Shown here: in pieces, positions 32,754 through 41,033 of the stretch
Layout of the letters: each line of letters starts with the position of its first letter
Position numbering within the stretch: the first letter of the stretch is position 1
From: Paenibacillus auburnensis
GTDB lineage: Bacteria; Bacillota; Bacilli; Paenibacillales; Paenibacillaceae
DNA length: 64,000 bases
Assembly (NCBI RefSeq): GCF_927798115.1
Contig: NZ_CAKMMG010000014.1
Coordinates: 1 to 64,000 of the forward strand
Direction: 5' to 3'
Translations under genes and position numbers: made by a program
The notes under the pieces: generated by a model
Databases searched by the model: none
The model's input: the letters and a program-made list of their open reading frames with translations, nothing else
What the model was told of the DNA's origin: nothing

Positions 32754-34910
32754 ATGGCCATTTGGGTACAGGAAGACAAGGGGACATTTCATTTACAGAG
32801 CAAGGGTATGAGTTATATTATCGGTCTTTTTAATAACTATCCGATGCACGTGTATTGGGGCAAAAAACTGCGCCATGACAGCAATCTGGAGGGCTTGCCG
32901 CATCTGGGGGTGGGCACTGCGCTGGACCGGCTTCCGCAGGAATATCCGCAGTACGGCACAGGCGATTACCGTGTACCGGCTTATCAGGTCAAGCTGACGG
33001 ACGGCACGCGGATTACGGAGCTACACTATACCGGTTACCGTGTACTGCCGGGCAAGCCGCAGCTTGCCGGACTTCCGTCCGTGTATGTGGAATCCCCGGA
33101 AGAAGCGGATACGCTGGAAATTACGCTGCGCGATGATTACGCGTCGCTGAATGTTATTTTGCGTTATACCGTTTACCGCGACACAGACGTTATTGCCCGC
33201 TCGGTAGAATTCGTTAATGATGGCCAGGCCCCGCTTGATCTGCTGCGGGCACTGAGCGCTTCCGTTGATTTTCCGGAGGACAGCCAGTTTGACCTGATCT
33301 ATCTCTCCGGCGGCTGGTCGCGGGAGGCGAACCTGACCCGCAGACGGCTGGAACAGGGCACGACGGCGCTGCAGTCCCGCCGGGGAATGAGCAGCCATCA
33401 GCACAATCCGTTCGCCGCACTGGCTAAGCCGGATACCGACGAGCACCAGGGCGAAGTGTACGGCTTCTCACTGGTCTACAGCGGCGGATTCGCGGCTGAA
33501 GCTGAAGTGGATGCCTTCGGACATACCCGACTGTGCATGGGTCTGAATCCTTTTGATTTCTCCTGGCGTTTGGCTCCGGGCGAAAGCTTCCAGACTCCTG
33601 AAGTCGTTATGGTCTACTCGAATGAAGGTCTCGGAGGCATGTCGCGGACGTATCACCGCCTGTACCGTACGCGCCTGGTGAGAGGAACATTCCGTGATAA
33701 GGAACGGCCAATCCTCGTGAATAACTGGGAAGCGACCTACTTCAATTTCAATGCCGACAAGCTGGTAGACATTGCCGCCGAAGGCTCGAAGCTGGGCATT
33801 GAGCTGTTCGTGCTTGACGACGGCTGGTTCGGCAAGCGCGATGCCGACAACTCCTCGCTCGGCGACTGGACCGAGGATCTGCGCAAACTGCCGGGTGGAC
33901 TGGCCGATGTGGCGAAGCGGGTCAACGACCTCGGCATGCAGTTCGGCCTTTGGGTAGAGCCGGAAATGATCTCGCCGGATAGTGATCTGTACCGCGCCCA
34001 TCCGGACTGGTGCCTCCATGTGCCGGGACGCCGCCGCACCGAAGCTCGCTGGCAGCTGGTGCTCGATCTTACACGTGCAGAAGTACGCGAGTATGTTTAC
34101 AATGCACTGAGCAAAATCTTTTCCACGGTGCCGATTGCCTATGTTAAATGGGATATGAACCGCAACCTGACGGAGATCGGCTCGGCAGAACTGCCGGCGG
34201 AGCGCCAGGGCGAAACCGCCCACCGCTATGTGCTGGGGCTGTATGAGCTGATCGAGCGTCTGACGGCAGACTTCCCGAATATTCTGTTCGAAAGCTGCTC
34301 CAGCGGTGGCGGACGTTTTGACCCGGGTATGCTCTACTACATGCCGCAGACCTGGACAAGCGATGACACCGATGCGGCGGAACGCCTGAAGATCCAGTAC
34401 GGCACCAGTCTGGTGTATCCGGTGAGCGCAATGGGCGCACATGTCTCCGCAGTGCCGAATCACCAGGTTGGCCGTGTTACGCCGCTGTCCTTCCGCGGGG
34501 ATGTCGCCATGTCCGGCAACTTCGGCTATGAGCTTGATCTGACGAAGTTCACCGAAGAGGAGAAAGAGCTCGTTAAAGAGCAGGTAGCAAATTACAAGGA
34601 AATCCGCGGCCTTGTGCAGCAGGGAAATCTGTACCGCCTGCAAAGCCCGTTCGAGGGTAATGAAACGGCTTGGATGTTCGTCTCGGACGATCAGAGCGAA
34701 GCACTTGTCTATTACTTCCGGGTCATGGCTGTGCCTTACCCGGCGCGCCGGACACTGAAGCTCCGGGGACTCAACCCGGACACCGATTACACGGTGCTGG
34801 GAAGCGGCGAAGCCTTCGGCGGCGACCGGCTGATGCAGGCCGGCTTGGCGCTGCCTGACATCCAGCGCGACTATGTGAGCGGATGCTTCCACCTGAAGGC
34901 ACAAGCTTAA
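32754..34910 (+). CDS. alpha-galactosidase (GH36)
   Basis: A 718-residue GH36 enzyme that cleaves terminal alpha-galactose from raffinose-type sugars or galactomannan oligosaccharides. An N-terminal beta-supersandwich precedes the TIM barrel. The catalytic nucleophile is the aspartate in YVKWDMNR, the acid/base aspartate is in TWTSDDTDAAERL, and the substrate loop is ESCSSGGGRFDPGMLYYMPQ. No signal peptide is present. ATG 32754 follows GGAGAGAAGGAACC. Together with the beta-mannosidase upstream and the transporter it forms a plausible galactomannan side-chain and backbone degradation pair. Confidence 0.95.
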   Translation: MAIWVQEDKGTFHLQSKGMSYIIGLFNNYPMHVYWGKKLRHDSNLEGLPHLGVGTALDRLPQEYPQYGTGDYRVPAYQVKLTDGTRITELHYTGYRVLPGKPQLAGLPSVYVESPEEADTLEITLRDDYASLNVILRYTVYRDTDVIARSVEFVNDGQAPLDLLRALSASVDFPEDSQFDLIYLSGGWSREANLTRRRLEQGTTALQSRRGMSSHQHNPFAALAKPDTDEHQGEVYGFSLVYSGGFAAEAEVDAFGHTRLCMGLNPFDFSWRLAPGESFQTPEVVMVYSNEGLGGMSRTYHRLYRTRLVRGTFRDKERPILVNNWEATYFNFNADKLVDIAAEGSKLGIELFVLDDGWFGKRDADNSSLGDWTEDLRKLPGGLADVAKRVNDLGMQFGLWVEPEMISPDSDLYRAHPDWCLHVPGRRRTEARWQLVLDLTRAEVREYVYNALSKIFSTVPIAYVKWDMNRNLTEIGSAELPAERQGETAHRYVLGLYELIERLTADFPNILFESCSSGGGRFDPGMLYYMPQTWTSDDTDAAERLKIQYGTSLVYPVSAMGAHVSAVPNHQVGRVTPLSFRGDVAMSGNFGYELDLTKFTEEEKELVKEQVANYKEIRGLVQQGNLYRLQSPFEGNETAWMFVSDDQSEALVYYFRVMAVPYPARRTLKLRGLNPDTDYTVLGSGEAFGGDRLMQAGLALPDIQRDYVSGCFHLKAQA

Positions 34911-34931
34911 TAAGCATCTCAGGGAATGAGG

Positions 34932-34962
34932 GAAGCCAGGGAAACCTGGCTTCTTTTATTTT
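34932..34962 (+). terminator. terminator of the alpha-galactosidase gene
   Basis: GAAGCCAGG-GAAA-CCTGGCTTC is a perfect nine-bp stem with a GNRA loop, followed by TTTTATTTTG. Confidence 0.92.
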
Positions 34963-34970
34963 GTACGAGG

Positions 34971-35395
34971 GCAATATGGTGGTATGCGAGGTATTAGTGC
35001 GTTCGAATTCACTGAAGGCGGGCAATATGGTGGAATGAGAGGTATTATTGCGTTTGAATTCGCTTTAGGCGGGCAACAAGATGGAATGAGAGGTATTAGT
35101 GCGTTCGATTTCATTGTAGGCGGGCAATAAGGTGGAATGAGAGGTATTATTGCGTTTGAATTCACTGTAGGCGGACAATATGGTGGAATGAAAGGTATTA
35201 GTGCGTTTGAATTCGCTGTGCGTGGGCAATATGGTGGAATGAAAGGTAAAAGTGCCATTGATTATAGCGTAGGCTGGCAATATCGCGTAATCAGAAGCAG
35301 GAGTGCCTTTGATTTCAGCGCACGCAGGCAATCTGGTAAAATGAAAGGTAAAGGTGCTTTTGAATCTGGCGTATGCGGTCAGATGGTGGCCGAGC
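34971..35395. repeat. 51-bp tandem repeat, about 8 copies (array B)
   Basis: Units recur exactly every 51 bases, at 34971, 35022, 35073, 35124, 35175, 35226, 35277 and 35328, with a partial copy after 35379. The core is GCAATATGGTGGAATGA-GAGGTATTA-TGCGTTTGAATTC. The left copies are near-identical and the right copies diverge. Because 51 is a multiple of three, several frames stay open on both strands, but none has a ribosome binding site, and stops interrupt the plus frame in copy four. The rest of this 680-bp gap is AT-rich promoter sequence. Confidence 0.92.
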
Positions 35396-35592
35396 GGTGG
35401 AAATACTAGCTTTTATGGGCAAACGGGGCGGTTTTTCCTGATCAATCCACAATAACATAACGGTTAATGTTCGTGTTTTGCGTTACTTTCATGTTAGATT
35501 TAGCTTTTTTCTTGCTGGAAATACGATAGTTATGTATAATAGCAATTAATCTCGATGTGATTGTACGATATTCTGTTTTCGAAGGTGGTTTC

Positions 35593-35937
35593 ATGGCAGA
35601 ACTGGAAAACAGCGAGCAGAAGAAGAAGATGTGCCAGATCTACAATGAGATCTCCAAGGAATTGTTTGGTTTCGGGACGACCCTGCTCCGCGTAACTGTC
35701 GATCAGCGGGTCATTACCTTTCACGCCAAGCACCGCAGATCTCCCCGGTCGACCGCCCTTGAAGGCGAGGCGCCGGAGCTGAAGCAGGAAGTGGATTTTC
35801 GGATGTCGATGCTGTTTAAGAAGAGATTCAAGGAAAGACTTGAAGCAGAAATGGGCTTAACGATTGAGGTTCTGCTCAGGGATTACGATGCACCGACCCA
35901 GTGGGCTTTTACGAACATGATACTGGCCGGAGAATGA
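35593..35937 (+). CDS. DUF2294 domain-containing protein
   Basis: A 114-residue cytoplasmic protein matching the DUF2294 family. The N-terminus is a helical QKKKMCQIYNEISKELFGFG followed by a TLLRVTVDQRVITFHAK strand pair and a helix with LFKKRFKERLEAEMGLTIEVLLRDYD. Family members occur in many Bacillota and lack a settled function. ATG 35593 follows AAGGTGG. It is flanked by repeat array B and a terminator and appears to be a single gene. Confidence 0.8.
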   Translation: MAELENSEQKKKMCQIYNEISKELFGFGTTLLRVTVDQRVITFHAKHRRSPRSTALEGEAPELKQEVDFRMSMLFKKRFKERLEAEMGLTIEVLLRDYDAPTQWAFTNMILAGE

Positions 35938-36243
35938 CAATTTAAACATGATATTAGCGGATTTTTGCTTTTGATCTATCTTAAGCGAAGACCGTCCTTT
36001 TATAACGGGGTAGCTCTTTTGCTTTGTTTACACAAAGAAAAGTGTTCTTGTTCCTACAAGAATGCTTTTCTTTTTTTTATGAAAAAATAAGGGGAATCAG
36101 AGGTTTATTACTAACAGGGGGTGCTGCTGATCCGATTTACGCTGCCGATTGCTTCGATAAGAGACTGACAGAACATGCCGGATTGCAGGATGAACGCTGG
36201 ATTTGTACACCTATTAGGACTACATTTGGGAGGTTATTTACTA
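35938..36243 (+). other. intergenic region before the nucleoside operon
   Basis: After the DUF2294 stop the region holds the terminator at 36034-36079 and then about 160 bases leading to the binding-protein gene. Purine-related genes follow, so purine, PRPP and guanidine riboswitch cores were looked for by eye without a convincing match. A T-box sequence was also not found. No gene is supported. Confidence 0.4.
36034..36079 (+). terminator. terminator of the DUF2294 gene
   Basis: AAAGAAAAG and TTCTTG pair with CAAGAA and CTTTTCTTT around a short loop, with a TG mismatch on each side, and eight T follow. Confidence 0.82.
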
Positions 36244-37332
36244 ATGAAAAAGATCATGACTACCGGCCTTGCACTGGCCCTGACTTCTATGTTGGCCGCT
36301 TGCGGCGCAAACAATACTGCGACGAACAACACCGGTACTAATAATGCGGCTGCACCCGAAGCGACAGCAGCGGGAGAACCGACAGAGCTGGTGATTTCTA
36401 CCTGGGGCTTCTCGGAAGACTTCTTCAAAGAATCGGTCTATGCGCCGTTTGAGAAAGAGCACAATGTCAAAATTGTAGTGGAAATCGGAAACAACGCCGA
36501 GCGCCTGAACAAAATCCGTCAAGGCAGCTCCGATGTGGATGTGGTGTATTTGTCCGACTATTATGCGCAGCAGGCGATTAATGAAGGGCTGTTCGAAACA
36601 ATCGAAAGCAGCAAGATCCCGAATATCCAGAACATTTATGATATCGCCAAAGCGCCGCTGGGTGCAGAATATGGCCCTGCGTACACGATCGGACGCCTGG
36701 GAATTGCCTATAATCCGGCCCTTACCCAAGGTGACGTAACTACATGGAGCGATCTGTGGACGAAGTTCGATAAAAACCTGGCCATGCCGGCAATTACAGC
36801 TACCGCAGGTCCGATGGTAGTAGATGCGGCATCACTTGCGGCAGGCAATGCGGACTTCAATGAAGATACGGCGTTTACAAAGCTGAAAGAGCTGGACAAG
36901 AATGTTGTGAAATATTACAGCCAGACCTCCGAGTATGTGAACATGTTCGGCCAGGAGGAGATTGCCGGCGGCCCGATTATGGAAATGTACTTCAAGGATC
37001 TGCAGGCTGCTGTACCTGATGCCAAATTTGTAGCACCCTCTGACGGCGCCTATGCCGTAATGAATACTGTTAACGTCGTTAAAGGCAGCGACAATAAAGA
37101 GCTTGCCGAAGAGTTCATCAACTGGCAGCTGAGTGAAGAAGTGCAGACAGCATCTGCCAAAGCCAAGGTGGATTCCCCGGTAAACACAAAGGTGGTACTG
37201 ACAGCTGAGGAAGCGGCTGGTGTAACTTACGGAACGGATGTTATCAGCAAGCTGCGCAAGCTGGATATGTCGTTCGTGAATGAGCACATTACGGAGTGGA
37301 CCGACCGCTTCAACCGCGAGATTGGCGGCTAA
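36244..37332 (+). CDS. Pot-like ABC transporter substrate-binding lipoprotein
   Basis: A 362-residue PotD/PotF-type extracellular binding protein. The lipoprotein signal ends at LAAC (Cys about residue 20) and a short Asn/Thr/Ala-rich linker follows. The mature part begins at ELVISTWGFSEDFFK and includes DVVYLSDYYAQQAI and GRLGIAYNPA. The family usually binds polyamines, but the downstream nucleoside hydrolase and adenine deaminase point to a nucleoside or purine ligand. ATG 36244 has GGGAGG ten bases upstream; the longer open frame would place the signal peptide internally. It is the first gene of a six-gene operon. Confidence 0.88.
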   Translation: MKKIMTTGLALALTSMLAACGANNTATNNTGTNNAAAPEATAAGEPTELVISTWGFSEDFFKESVYAPFEKEHNVKIVVEIGNNAERLNKIRQGSSDVDVVYLSDYYAQQAINEGLFETIESSKIPNIQNIYDIAKAPLGAEYGPAYTIGRLGIAYNPALTQGDVTTWSDLWTKFDKNLAMPAITATAGPMVVDAASLAAGNADFNEDTAFTKLKELDKNVVKYYSQTSEYVNMFGQEEIAGGPIMEMYFKDLQAAVPDAKFVAPSDGAYAVMNTVNVVKGSDNKELAEEFINWQLSEEVQTASAKAKVDSPVNTKVVLTAEEAAGVTYGTDVISKLRKLDMSFVNEHITEWTDRFNREIGG

Positions 37333-37334
37333 GG

Positions 37335-38306
37335 ATGACGGGGCGTAAAAAAGTCATTCTGGATGTAGATACCGGGGTGGATGATGCGCTGGCCATTATG
37401 CTGGCGGTGACGAGCGGACAGCTCGACATTGTCGGAATCACCACGGTCAGCGGCAATGTCTCGCTGGAGCAGGCAACTCTTAACACCTGCAAAATTCTCG
37501 AACTGCTCGGCGTATCCGGGCAGATTCCGGTCTACCGCGGAGCTGACAAGCCGTTAGTCCGCGATACTATGTTTGAGCATCGCGTACACGGTTCAGATGG
37601 TATCGGCGGTGCACTGGGCGATATGCGAATAACAAAGCAGGCGGAAGCAGAGCGGGCAGAAGACTTCATTATCCGCCAGCTACAGGAGCAGCCAGGCGAG
37701 ATCACACTGATTATGACTGCGCCGCTGACCAACCTGGCACGTGCGCTGCACCAATGCCCGGAGCTAACTCAGCATGCCGCCGAGGTGATTGTGATGGGCG
37801 GCGTGGTGCAGGGCTTCGGGAATATCACACCGACGGCGGAATACAACATGTACGTCGATCCGGAGGCCTCGAAGCAGGTGCTTGCCGCAGGGTTCCCCCG
37901 GCTGACGCTGGTCGGGCTGGATGTGACTCGCAAGGCGCTGCTTGCCGCGGAGGATATCGCGAAGCTGCGTATTCCGGCGATCCGGGAGTATGTAGAGAAA
38001 AGCACGGCAGACTACCGGCAGCGCTACTATGAGCGCAACGGTGTGCAGGCGTGTGCCCTGCATGATCCGCTGGCGGTTGGCGTGGCGCTGAACCGCGGGT
38101 TCGTCACCACGCACGATTACTATGTGGACGTGGAGACCCGCAGCGAGCTGTGCGACGGCCAGACCGTCTGTGATTTCCAGGACCGGCTGGGTAAGCCTGC
38201 GAATGCCGCTGTCTGCCTGGAGGTGGACGCGCCCGCTTTTCTGGAATGCTTCATTAATAGCTTGAACAGCTTGAACCAAGAGCCGAAGAAGGACGGGAGT
38301 CATTAG
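37335..38306 (+). CDS. inosine-uridine preferring nucleoside hydrolase family protein
   Basis: A 323-residue nucleoside N-ribohydrolase. VILDVDTGVDDALAIMLA carries the calcium-binding aspartate cluster of the family, VMGGVVQGFGNITPTAEYNMYVDPEA the nucleoside-binding asparagine and glutamate, and CALHDPLAVGVAL the C-terminal aspartate ligand. It cleaves ribonucleosides to base and ribose. It lies between the binding protein and permease genes, two bases after the former, so hydrolysis is coupled to uptake. No signal peptide is present, so it acts inside the cell. Confidence 0.93.
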   Translation: MTGRKKVILDVDTGVDDALAIMLAVTSGQLDIVGITTVSGNVSLEQATLNTCKILELLGVSGQIPVYRGADKPLVRDTMFEHRVHGSDGIGGALGDMRITKQAEAERAEDFIIRQLQEQPGEITLIMTAPLTNLARALHQCPELTQHAAEVIVMGGVVQGFGNITPTAEYNMYVDPEASKQVLAAGFPRLTLVGLDVTRKALLAAEDIAKLRIPAIREYVEKSTADYRQRYYERNGVQACALHDPLAVGVALNRGFVTTHDYYVDVETRSELCDGQTVCDFQDRLGKPANAAVCLEVDAPAFLECFINSLNSLNQEPKKDGSH

Positions 38307-38307
38307 A

Positions 38308-39126
38308 ATGAACAAACGAGCCATATATCTGCTGCTGCCGGGCCTTTTGTTCCTGGCGGCCTTCATGCTGGTCCCGATTACGCTGACCATCGCCTCCACT
38401 TTCGTGCAGGACGGGAAGCTGACGCTGGAAGGGTATCTGCATTTTTTCCGCGACGGGTACTTTAACCGCATCCTGCTGACTACGCTCCGGGTAAGTGTCG
38501 TGACCACGCTGGTCTGTATGCTGCTCGGTTATCCGGCGGCTTATTATATCTCGCGGACCAGTGCCCGCAAAAAGAGCCTTCTGCTGGCGCTGTCGATCTT
38601 TCCGCTGTTGACTAGTCCCGTTGTGCGATCCTTCAGCTGGATGATTATTCTCGGCAAAAAAGGGCTGATTAATTCCTTTCTGGTCAATACCGGACTGGTT
38701 GCGAAGCCCCTGGACATTCTCTATACACCTGCGGCCATGATGATCGGTCTGGTGCATCTGTTCCTGCCGCTGATTATTATCACTCTGCTTGGAGTGATGG
38801 AGAATCTGGATCATGAGCTGGTGCGGGCGGCACGCAGTCTGGGTGCTTCCCCGTTTGCCGCGTTCCGCAAAATCACCTTTCCCCTTACGGTGCCGGGGCT
38901 GATCATCGGCGGAATTCTGGTCTTCGTCGGCAGCCTCACGGCGTATACCACGCCAGCACTGCTTGGCGGTAAGGAACGGGTAGTATCAACCTTTCTGTAT
39001 CAGAACGCGATGACGCTGAATGACTGGCAGGCAGCTTCAGTGATCGCTGTCATTATGATTGTTATTACATTTGTAGTGGTGGGGCTGATGAATGCCTGGG
39101 CCAACCGCTTAAATCCGAAGGGGTGA
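38308..39126 (+). CDS. ABC transporter permease (PotB-like)
   Basis: A 272-residue inner-membrane permease with six predicted transmembrane helices and an EAA-type loop ELVRAARSLGASPFAAFRKITFP. It begins one base after the nucleoside hydrolase stop and pairs with the following permease. The PotB-like family serves polyamine and related cationic or nucleoside substrates; context favours the latter. Confidence 0.92.
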   Translation: MNKRAIYLLLPGLLFLAAFMLVPITLTIASTFVQDGKLTLEGYLHFFRDGYFNRILLTTLRVSVVTTLVCMLLGYPAAYYISRTSARKKSLLLALSIFPLLTSPVVRSFSWMIILGKKGLINSFLVNTGLVAKPLDILYTPAAMMIGLVHLFLPLIIITLLGVMENLDHELVRAARSLGASPFAAFRKITFPLTVPGLIIGGILVFVGSLTAYTTPALLGGKERVVSTFLYQNAMTLNDWQAASVIAVIMIVITFVVVGLMNAWANRLNPKG

Positions 39127-39130
39127 GAAC

Positions 39131-39919
39131 ATGAAGGAAGGGAACCGCATGCTGTCACTGTACACGCTGCTGGTCTTTATATTTTTGCTGGGGCCGCTCA
39201 TCATCATTTCTATTACTTCCTTTGAGCCGGGCACAGTCCTGAAATTCCCCCCTGAGGGCTTTTCACTGAAATGGTATCAGAACATCTTCGAGGTCAGCGC
39301 ATTTATGGAGACCTTCAAGACCTCGATTATAATCTCGCTGCTCGGCAATCTGCTGGCGCTACTCCTGGGTGTACCTGCGGCCTACGCACTGAGCCGTTAC
39401 CGGTTCCGCGGGCGGGATACGCTGAATGCGATTTTCCTCTCCCCGGTGCTGATTCCCGGCATTGTGCTGGGCTTCACGCTGCTGCGTTACCTGATTGTCG
39501 TCTACGGGCTGCCGATTGTGGCCGGACTGCTGATTGGACATACGGTGATTATGCTCCCGTTTATTATCCGGGTTATAGCTTCAAGTCTTGAAAATTTCGA
39601 TTTCGCGGTGGAGGAAGCAGCGCAGAGCCTGGGAGCATCGAGGCTGTACACGTTCTTCAAAGTAGTGCTGCCCAACATCCGTTCCGGGATTCTGGCGGCG
39701 ATTTTGATCGCTTTTCTGGAGTCGTTCAACAACGTGGATATTTCCGTCTTTATGACCGGTCCGGGGATCAGTACCCTGCCGATTCAAATGCTGACCTATG
39801 TGCAAAATTACTTCGATCCTACGATTGCCGCGATTTCTGTCATTCTGATGGTGCTGACGGCAACGCTGATGTTCGTCATCGAGCGGCTGATGGGATTCGC
39901 TTATTTTACCAAAAGATAG
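39131..39919 (+). CDS. ABC transporter permease (PotC-like)
   Basis: A 262-residue permease with six predicted transmembrane helices and the loop VEEAAQSLGASRLYTFFKVVLP. Only four bases separate it from the PotB-like gene. GGGGTGAGAAC precedes ATG 39131. It is the second half of the channel. Confidence 0.92.
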   Translation: MKEGNRMLSLYTLLVFIFLLGPLIIISITSFEPGTVLKFPPEGFSLKWYQNIFEVSAFMETFKTSIIISLLGNLLALLLGVPAAYALSRYRFRGRDTLNAIFLSPVLIPGIVLGFTLLRYLIVVYGLPIVAGLLIGHTVIMLPFIIRVIASSLENFDFAVEEAAQSLGASRLYTFFKVVLPNIRSGILAAILIAFLESFNNVDISVFMTGPGISTLPIQMLTYVQNYFDPTIAAISVILMVLTATLMFVIERLMGFAYFTKR

Positions 39920-39949
39920 CCTATTAAAGGATAACGGAGGCATAACGCA

Positions 39950-41014
39950 ATGTCACTTTTAAGTCTTGAGCAGGTATCGGTTGCGTATGACAACCGTCTG
40001 ATTCTGGAGAATTTCAATCTGTCGCTGGCCAAAGGACAGCTTCTCTCGCTGCTCGGCCCCAGCGGCTGCGGCAAAACTACCACGCTGCGGCTGATCGCCG
40101 GATTCCTGAACGCGGAAGCGGGGGCATTCATGTTCGGCGGGAAGGATTACACCAAGATCCCGGTAGAAAAGCGCAATTTCGGCTTTGTGTTTCAAAGCTA
40201 TGCGCTGTTTCCGCATCTGTCGGTGTATGACAATGTGGCGTTCGGTCTCCGGCTCCGCAAGCTGAAGGAAGCAGAGGTGAAGAAGCGGGTAACCCGGATG
40301 CTGGAGATTGTCAGTCTGGGCGGCTTCGAGAAAAGACTTCCGGCTGCCCTCTCCGGCGGCCAGCGCCAGCGGGTGGCGATTGCCCGGGCGCTGGTCATCG
40401 AACCGGATCTGCTGCTGTTCGACGAGCCGCTGAGCAATCTTGATGCCAATCTGCGGGTGAACATGCGGGTGGAAATCCGCCGCATCCAGCAGGAGCTGGG
40501 CATCACGACCGTCTATGTCTCCCATGATCAGGAGGAATGCTTCTCGATCTCCGATCAGGTGGCCGTCATGAATAATGGCAAAATTGAGCAGCTCGACAAA
40601 CCGTCCTCGATCTTCAAGTATCCGGCCAGCGAATTTGTGGCCCGGTTTATCGGGTTCGGGAACTTTATTGCTTTTGAAGGCCGGAATGATGAAGGTACAG
40701 ACATTGAACTCAGCCGCGGAGCGCTGAAGTTCCTGGCGGCTAAACGGCCGGAGGGGCTGGGCAACACCGGATTGCTCGGGGCCATCCGACCTGATGATCT
40801 GCAGCTGTTTACGGCTATGCCTGAGCCGGGTACAACCCTTAACACACTGCCCGGAACGGTGCAGATCAGCACGTATCTCGGCCGCAGCTATCAGTACCAG
40901 GTGGAGACGGAACTCGGTGTATTCACCGTTAATCAGGAAATGGAGCAGCCTTTCATTCAAGGACAGCAGGTCACGGTTTATTTTCCAAAAGAGAAGCTGG
41001 TGCTGGTGCAGTAG
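39950..41014 (+). CDS. ABC transporter ATP-binding protein (PotA-like)
   Basis: A 354-residue transport ATPase. Walker A is GPSGCGKTT, the Q loop FVFQSYALFPHLS, the signature LSGGQRQR, Walker B LLLFDEPLSNLD and the switch histidine is in VYVSHDQEE. A C-terminal TOBE domain (about 265-354, IRPDDLQL) is present as in PotA and MalK. GGAGG precedes ATG 39950. A dedicated ATPase distinguishes this transporter from the sugar transporter at 26-29 kb, which has none. Confidence 0.95.
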   Translation: MSLLSLEQVSVAYDNRLILENFNLSLAKGQLLSLLGPSGCGKTTTLRLIAGFLNAEAGAFMFGGKDYTKIPVEKRNFGFVFQSYALFPHLSVYDNVAFGLRLRKLKEAEVKKRVTRMLEIVSLGGFEKRLPAALSGGQRQRVAIARALVIEPDLLLFDEPLSNLDANLRVNMRVEIRRIQQELGITTVYVSHDQEECFSISDQVAVMNNGKIEQLDKPSSIFKYPASEFVARFIGFGNFIAFEGRNDEGTDIELSRGALKFLAAKRPEGLGNTGLLGAIRPDDLQLFTAMPEPGTTLNTLPGTVQISTYLGRSYQYQVETELGVFTVNQEMEQPFIQGQQVTVYFPKEKLVLVQ

Positions 41015-41033
41015 CGCTTCATAAGGAGCAGAC

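Noticed and set aside
34971-35395. CRISPR-like array
   Set aside because: The 51-bp units are contiguous without unique spacers and no cas genes are present; it is a simple tandem array.
34956-35409. Protein-coding frames through the 51-bp repeats on both strands
   Set aside because: No ribosome binding site, frames open in several phases because the unit is a multiple of three, and no recognisable product.
36080-36243. Purine or PRPP riboswitch before the nucleoside operon
   Set aside because: Expected from the gene content, but the conserved core sequences are not visible.
36244-41014. Polyamine transporter PotABCD
   Set aside because: Sequence family fits, but nucleoside hydrolase lies within the operon and adenine deaminase ends it, so a nucleoside or purine substrate is more likely.
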